Below, piece by piece: positions 59,784 to 64,000 of a stretch of 64,000 bases of DNA. The stretch's first letter is position 1. Each line of letters starts with the position of its first letter. This DNA comes from Salinibacterium sp. UTAS2018 (GTDB lineage Bacteria; Actinomycetota; Actinomycetes; Actinomycetales; Microbacteriaceae), in assembly GCF_004118935.1 (NCBI RefSeq), contig NZ_CP035375.1:2480001-2544000 (forward strand). The letters run 5' to 3'. Below the pieces are notes generated by a model that had not been told where the DNA came from, did not search any database, and saw only the letters and a list, made by a program, of their open reading frames with translations. A program made the translations under genes and the position numbers.

Positions 59784-59803
59784 GAGAGTATTACCATACT
59801 CTC
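59784..59803. promoter_or_regulatory. Perfect 20-bp inverted repeat between luxR-type and surface-protein genes
   Basis: GAGAGTAT-TACC-ATACTCTC, 8-bp perfect arms, in the 274-base spacer of a divergent pair. Size fits a site for a LuxR-type dimer. Confidence 0.55.
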
Positions 59804-59985
59804 TCTGCGTGTTGGGGTTGCGTTATCTCACAGGTGGCCCCCATAATAGGCACGTCGCATTATTGACCCCCGAACGTGTGACAATCCCGATAGAGCTACC
59901 CGGAATTCCCCGCCGGCCTAACGCGCCCCCAGCGTTTTAGTTCGAACTGTTCCAGGATGCTCGCTACCCGAGAGCGAAACCCGAA

Positions 59986-62103
59986 GTGAATAACTTTTTG
60001 GCGCGCCTGCGCGCCGCAAATCGAAGCCCCCGATTCGATCAGTCCACAGGCCAGAAGCGAAAGCGATTCTCGCTGCGCGACACCCGAGGCATTGCGGCGA
60101 TTGTCGCCCTCGCCCTCGTTGTGGGTTCTGGACTAGCGGTTGTATCTGTTTCTTCCGCAGCTGAAGCGCACACGCCGAAGATCTCCGTTGACTGCGAGGG
60201 CGTTACTGTGTCGGCCGAGTACTACGGCACAGGCGGCGCGAACTTGGTCACCATCCAGATCGATGGCGGCGAGACTAAGACGTTCGAGTTCGGCAAGCGA
60301 TTCGACTTCAGCGCTCACGCCGATAGCTTCAAGTTCGACGACTCGACAAAGAAGCACACCTACACCGCGACTATCACCGCGTACAACGCGACAACTGCGA
60401 GCCAGAAAGCCAGCTGGAACCTGACGAAGTCGGGCGAGTCTGTTCCCTGTACTTCGCAGAGCATCATCGACCTCTCCGCTTCGAGCTGCGACGTTGTTGG
60501 CGGCACCACTGACCTCTCCGCTAAGTTCGCGGACCTTGTTGCTGGTCGTTCATACGACGTAACGCTCAAGAGCAGCACCGGTGACTCGGTCACGAAGTCC
60601 TTCACCGCTAAGCAGACGGTTCAGAGCTACACCTGGCCGACCGCTGTAACCGCGGGTCTCACCTACACGATGACGATCGTTGACACGAAGAACCCCGGCC
60701 TCACGGCAAGCAAGATCGTTCACTCGGTCGCTTGCCCCGAGGTTGGTGGCATCGCGATCACGGCGAACGAGTGCACTGTTCCTGGTGAATTTGCCGGACT
60801 CAAGGTTGAACTCAGCGACTTGGTCATCGGTCGCGAATACAAGGTTGAGGTATTCAACGCAGCAGACAGCAGCACCAGCGTTGGCGGAACGACGTTCACC
60901 GCAAATGCCGTCATCGGAACCTACAACTACGCAGATGCGACCCCCTCAGGTAGCTACTTCGCAACCATCCTCGATGTGAAGAAGGGCGGAGAGCCGCTCA
61001 CGAGCAGCACCCGCACGCTTCTTCCTTGCCCCGATGAGATCGCGCAGCCTGTATTGACAGCAACCCAGTGTGACGTTGTGTCTTCTGAGGCTGAAGGCGA
61101 GATGGCTGTAGCTATCGATGGCCTCGTTCCTGGCCGTGCGTACGACATCGTCGTTACGAACGCCTCGGGCGCTTCCGTTCTGACCAAGAGCGCGTTCGTC
61201 GCCACGGCGTCGAGTGTGAACGAAACTCTCACGGGTCTTGCTGACGGTGTCTACACCGCAACGGTGACCGACGTTCTCGTACCGAGCTTCACGAACACCG
61301 CATCGGTGACGCTGCTGCCCTGTGCAACGAATGAGACGACTGTTGTCCTGAGCGCTGAACAGTGCACCGTACCCGGGGGCGACGCATCGATCTCCGCCAC
61401 GGTTGAGAACTACGCAGTGGGTCGCGACTACACGGTTGCACTCATGCTCAACAACGTAGTAGTTGGCGAGCCGCGTGCGCTCGACTCCAGCACGGGAGCC
61501 GCTCAAGAGTTCACGTTTGACGGTCTCGAAACTGAGAACGCTTACCGCGTCGTCGTAACGGACACAGCGTCTAACCCGACTGTGACCGCGGCAGCCGACA
61601 TGTACTTGGACGCTTGTCCCGAGACCCCTGCGGTTCTCGGATCGCAGGTTGAGTGCAGTGTTGACGGCGAATCCACCCTTGAAATCTCCGCTGGAAATCT
61701 CTTCGCTGGCGAGACCTACACGGTCACCGTAGTCACCAAGTCGACCGGCGAGCCGGTTGACGGTGTGGAGCCTGTTGTCTTCGTCGCTGACATGCCGACC
61801 CGTACGGTCATGATCGAGAACGTACCCAACGGTGACACCTACACGGTTACCGTCGAGAGCATGAACATGGAACTGGTCAGCGTCAACGAGTTCACGCTCG
61901 AAGTGTGTGATCTTCCGACGCTCCCGCTTGCCCCCGAAGAGCCGGCAACAACGATTCCTTCAACCGTTGACCTGCCGACTCTGGCATACACAGGCTCGAG
62001 CACAATCGCTCCGACACTCGCTGGACTCGGGTTCCTGCAGCTCGGATTGGTGCTCGTAGGGTTCAGCGTTGCCCGACGACGTTCGGTAGTTCGCGGCAGC
62101 TGA
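59986..62103 (+). CDS. Repeat-rich LAYTG-anchored surface protein
   Basis: A 705-residue secreted protein. Basic N-terminus and signal segment (IAAIVALALVVGSGLAVVSV to EAHT). Then six repeats of about 95 residues, each beginning with a strand such as LSASSCDVVGG or LSAEQCTVPGG and ending in a second Cys (LLPCPDE, LLPCATN, DACPETP), with (V/A)GR(S/D)Y in the middle; paired Cys suggest one disulfide per domain. C-terminus: Pro/Thr linker, LAYTG, hydrophobic stretch and ARRRSVVRGS. Sortase E-type anchoring is expected. GTG start. Fold resembles fibronectin or Ig-like modules; function unknown. Confidence 0.85.
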   Translation: MNNFLARLRAANRSPRFDQSTGQKRKRFSLRDTRGIAAIVALALVVGSGLAVVSVSSAAEAHTPKISVDCEGVTVSAEYYGTGGANLVTIQIDGGETKTFEFGKRFDFSAHADSFKFDDSTKKHTYTATITAYNATTASQKASWNLTKSGESVPCTSQSIIDLSASSCDVVGGTTDLSAKFADLVAGRSYDVTLKSSTGDSVTKSFTAKQTVQSYTWPTAVTAGLTYTMTIVDTKNPGLTASKIVHSVACPEVGGIAITANECTVPGEFAGLKVELSDLVIGREYKVEVFNAADSSTSVGGTTFTANAVIGTYNYADATPSGSYFATILDVKKGGEPLTSSTRTLLPCPDEIAQPVLTATQCDVVSSEAEGEMAVAIDGLVPGRAYDIVVTNASGASVLTKSAFVATASSVNETLTGLADGVYTATVTDVLVPSFTNTASVTLLPCATNETTVVLSAEQCTVPGGDASISATVENYAVGRDYTVALMLNNVVVGEPRALDSSTGAAQEFTFDGLETENAYRVVVTDTASNPTVTAAADMYLDACPETPAVLGSQVECSVDGESTLEISAGNLFAGETYTVTVVTKSTGEPVDGVEPVVFVADMPTRTVMIENVPNGDTYTVTVESMNMELVSVNEFTLEVCDLPTLPLAPEEPATTIPSTVDLPTLAYTGSSTIAPTLAGLGFLQLGLVLVGFSVARRRSVVRGS

Positions 62104-62111
62104 TCCTGACT

Positions 62112-62143
62112 GTTCGGTGGGTAACCCTAGTTACCCACCGAAC
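62112..62143 (+). terminator. Terminator after the LAYTG protein gene
   Basis: GTTCGGTGGGTAAC and GTTACCCACCGAAC are perfect 14-bp arms with a CCTA loop, followed by TCCCTTCT. A second perfect hairpin, CGCACAGCGC/GCGCTGTGCG, lies at 62161-62186. Confidence 0.88.
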
Positions 62144-62226
62144 TCCCTTCTAAGGTTTCTCGCACAGCGCACTCGGGCGCTGTGCGATTGGCCGTTAACA
62201 AGAGTTCAGCGAACTAGTCTCGAAGA

Positions 62227-64000
62227 ATGAGTTCAGCAGCTGGCGGCCCCCGACGTGGAGGCCGAGTGAGCGGTGGCGATTACTCTGCCCAGAAAGCAGA
62301 AAACGCCGCAGCCCCTAAGATTCCCCATCTTCTCCGTCGCATTGCGACACTGTTTGAACCGCACCGCGCAACACTCATCCTCACCATAACTCTGGTGCTC
62401 ATCGGTGCCGCGATCGGTGTGCTGCCGCCCCTGCTCACCAAACAGGCGTTCGATGAAGGACTTTTCCCGGCATCCGGAACTCCCAACATCCCGGTACTCA
62501 CTCAGCTCGTGAGCTTAATGGTGGGGCTGTGGATCGCGTCTGCGGCCTTAGGTGTGTGGCAGACCTTCCTCACCGCGACCGTCGGCAACAAAGTGATGGG
62601 TGCGCTCCGCGTACGGCTTTTCGACCAATTGCAGCGCATGGAACTTGCCTTCTTCACTCGAACCAAAACGGGAGTGATTCAGTCTCGGCTGCAGAATGAC
62701 GTCGGTGGGGTGGCAGGGGTCCTCAACAACACGGTGTCGAGCATTATTGGCAACACGGTCACCGTCATCGCTGCTTTCATCAGCATGCTCGTGTTGAGTT
62801 GGCAACTCACCATCGTGGCCATCATCGTGCTTCCGGGGATCGTGATTGCCCAGCGCCGAGTAGGCCAGGTTCGTGCACGCATTGCGACGAAGACCCAAGA
62901 GTCTCTGAGCAATATGACCGCCATTACTCAAGAATCCTTGAGCGTCTCGGGCATCTTGTTATCGAAGAGTTTCAATCAGCAGGAGGTTGAGACCCAGCGT
63001 TACTCTGACGAGAACGAGTTGCAGGTCGATCTGCAGGTTCGTCAGCAGATGAGCGGCCAGTGGTTCTTTGCGACGGTCAACATCTTCCTCTCGGTCATTC
63101 CGGCGATTGTCTACATGGTCGCTGCGTACCTTATTACTGGGGGCGTCGATGTGACCGCAGGAACGATCGTGGCATTCACCACTGTTCAGGCGCGACTCAT
63201 GTTCCCGCTTCTCGGTCTGATGCGCGTAGCTCTCGACCTCCAAACCTCGTCCGCGCTCTTTGCGCGCATCTTCGAGTACCTCGACCTCACGCCCGCCATC
63301 ACCGATAAACCGGATGCGCACGCAGTGCGGGACGAGGCACTGGGAGCAGTTGAGTTCGACAACGTGACGTTCCGGTATCCCGATGCCGACGCATCCACCA
63401 AGGCAACGCTAGACTCCGTGAGCTTCAGGATTGAGCCTGGCCAGTACGCTGCATTCGTGGGTCCCTCCGGTGCCGGAAAGACTACGGTCTCCTACCTGAT
63501 CCCACGGCTGCACGAAGCGAGCGGCGGTCGAGTGTTGTTCGCCGGCGACGACGTTCGCGATCTCACGCAAGACTCGCTGATTCGCAATATCGGCATCGTG
63601 AGCCAAGAGACCTACCTCTTTCACGCCACCATCGCCGAGAACCTCTCTTATGCGCGCCCGGATGCCACGACCGAGCAAGTGGAGGCTGCGGCTCGAGCCG
63701 CGAACATCCACGACACCATCATGTCGTTCCCTGCGGGCTACGGCACCGTCGTGGGGGAGCGAGGCTACCGACTTTCCGGCGGCGAAAAGCAGCGAATCGC
63801 GATTGCTCGGGTGCTGCTCAAAGACCCGAGCGTGCTGATCCTCGACGAAGCGACGAGCGCGTTGGATTCCATCTCGGAACGCACGGTGCAGGGGGCGCTC
63901 GACACGGCATCGAGGGGGCGCACCACTATTGCAGTGGCGCACCGGCTCTCCACAGTGCGTTCGGCCGATGTCATCTTCGTAGTCGAGGGCGGCGCCATAG
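62227..64000 (+). CDS. ABC exporter, fused membrane and ATPase domains (3' end cut by window)
   Basis: The frame is open from ATG 62227 to the window end, 591 codons. Residues 1-35 are a soluble, Gly/Ala-rich lead. The ABC exporter membrane domain with six segments follows (TLILTITLVLIGAAIGVLPP; LGVWQTFLTATVGNKVMGAL; FFTRTKTGVIQSRLQNDV). The ATPase domain has Walker A FVGPSGAGKTTVSYL, Q-loop IVSQETYLFHA, signature YRLSGGEKQRIAIARVL, Walker B LILDEATSALD and AHRLSTV. MsbA/LmrA-like; exports lipid or drug as a dimer. Confidence 0.95.
   Translation, partial: MSSAAGGPRRGGRVSGGDYSAQKAENAAAPKIPHLLRRIATLFEPHRATLILTITLVLIGAAIGVLPPLLTKQAFDEGLFPASGTPNIPVLTQLVSLMVGLWIASAALGVWQTFLTATVGNKVMGALRVRLFDQLQRMELAFFTRTKTGVIQSRLQNDVGGVAGVLNNTVSSIIGNTVTVIAAFISMLVLSWQLTIVAIIVLPGIVIAQRRVGQVRARIATKTQESLSNMTAITQESLSVSGILLSKSFNQQEVETQRYSDENELQVDLQVRQQMSGQWFFATVNIFLSVIPAIVYMVAAYLITGGVDVTAGTIVAFTTVQARLMFPLLGLMRVALDLQTSSALFARIFEYLDLTPAITDKPDAHAVRDEALGAVEFDNVTFRYPDADASTKATLDSVSFRIEPGQYAAFVGPSGAGKTTVSYLIPRLHEASGGRVLFAGDDVRDLTQDSLIRNIGIVSQETYLFHATIAENLSYARPDATTEQVEAAARAANIHDTIMSFPAGYGTVVGERGYRLSGGEKQRIAIARVLLKDPSVLILDEATSALDSISERTVQGALDTASRGRTTIAVAHRLSTVRSADVIFVVEGGAI

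Overview
This window is a high-GC chromosome segment from an actinobacterium, most likely a member of the Microbacteriaceae. The grounds are the core gene order (MaoC-type HadA/HadB pair-murB, then an aspC-type aminotransferase, tRNA-Trp, secE, nusG, rplK, rplA), a NusG with a long acidic N-terminus, many GTG starts, LAYTG-type cell-wall sorting signals, and the frequent hexamer GGATGC/GCATCC. The assignment is inferred from gene content and style; no 16S gene is present.

Layout. 1-5030: a dipeptide/oligopeptide ABC importer (binding protein cut by the window edge, two permeases, one double-length ATPase). 5102-17401: housekeeping and small regulatory modules: CDF cation exporter, threonine aldolase, MarR-controlled MFS pump, Lrp/AsnC regulator divergent from alanine dehydrogenase, class I glutamine amidotransferase-like hydrolase, PadR regulator with a membrane protein, GNAT enzymes. 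17671-22542: a four-domain CoA-disulfide reductase/rhodanese/TusA/DsrE fusion, a methyltransferase and an orphan mycosin-like subtilase. 22604-32914: a catabolic island with amidase, FadR-type regulator, two SDR dehydrogenases, a thiamine-diphosphate E1 alpha/beta pair, a free-standing 75-residue lipoyl protein, a tandem PPC-domain protein and a complete DctPQM TRAP carboxylate importer. Three TGGT-N3-ACCA palindromes mark its promoters, so it reads as one regulon: import of an acid, oxidation by the SDRs, then oxidative decarboxylation by E1 onto lipoate. No E2 or E3 is encoded here.

33207-33448 is a self-contained unit: a promoter overlapped by a perfect 11-bp dyad, a very strong ribosome binding site, a 27-codon peptide gene ending in a CxxC motif, and a long terminator hairpin. 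33493-43884 holds the HadA/HadB-MurB set, a two-component system with an ABC-2 exporter whose permease gene is broken by a one-base slip in a run of seven G, a HEAT-repeat protein, an aminotransferase and a LAYTG-anchored surface protein. 44378-57631 is the tRNA-Trp/secE/nusG/rplKA and rplJL region, interrupted by about 9.6 kb of accessory genes (GNAT, DUF998, YqaJ-type nuclease, a membrane protein with a histone H1-like tail, a MATE pump, and an ABC transporter divergent from an OmpR-type two-component system). 58113-64000 holds a LuxR-type regulator, a six-repeat LAYTG surface protein and a lipid/multidrug ABC exporter that runs off the right edge.

A recurring oddity is that several convergent gene junctions carry short tandem duplications that overlap a stop codon. 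No CRISPR array, insertion sequence, prophage or replication origin was seen.
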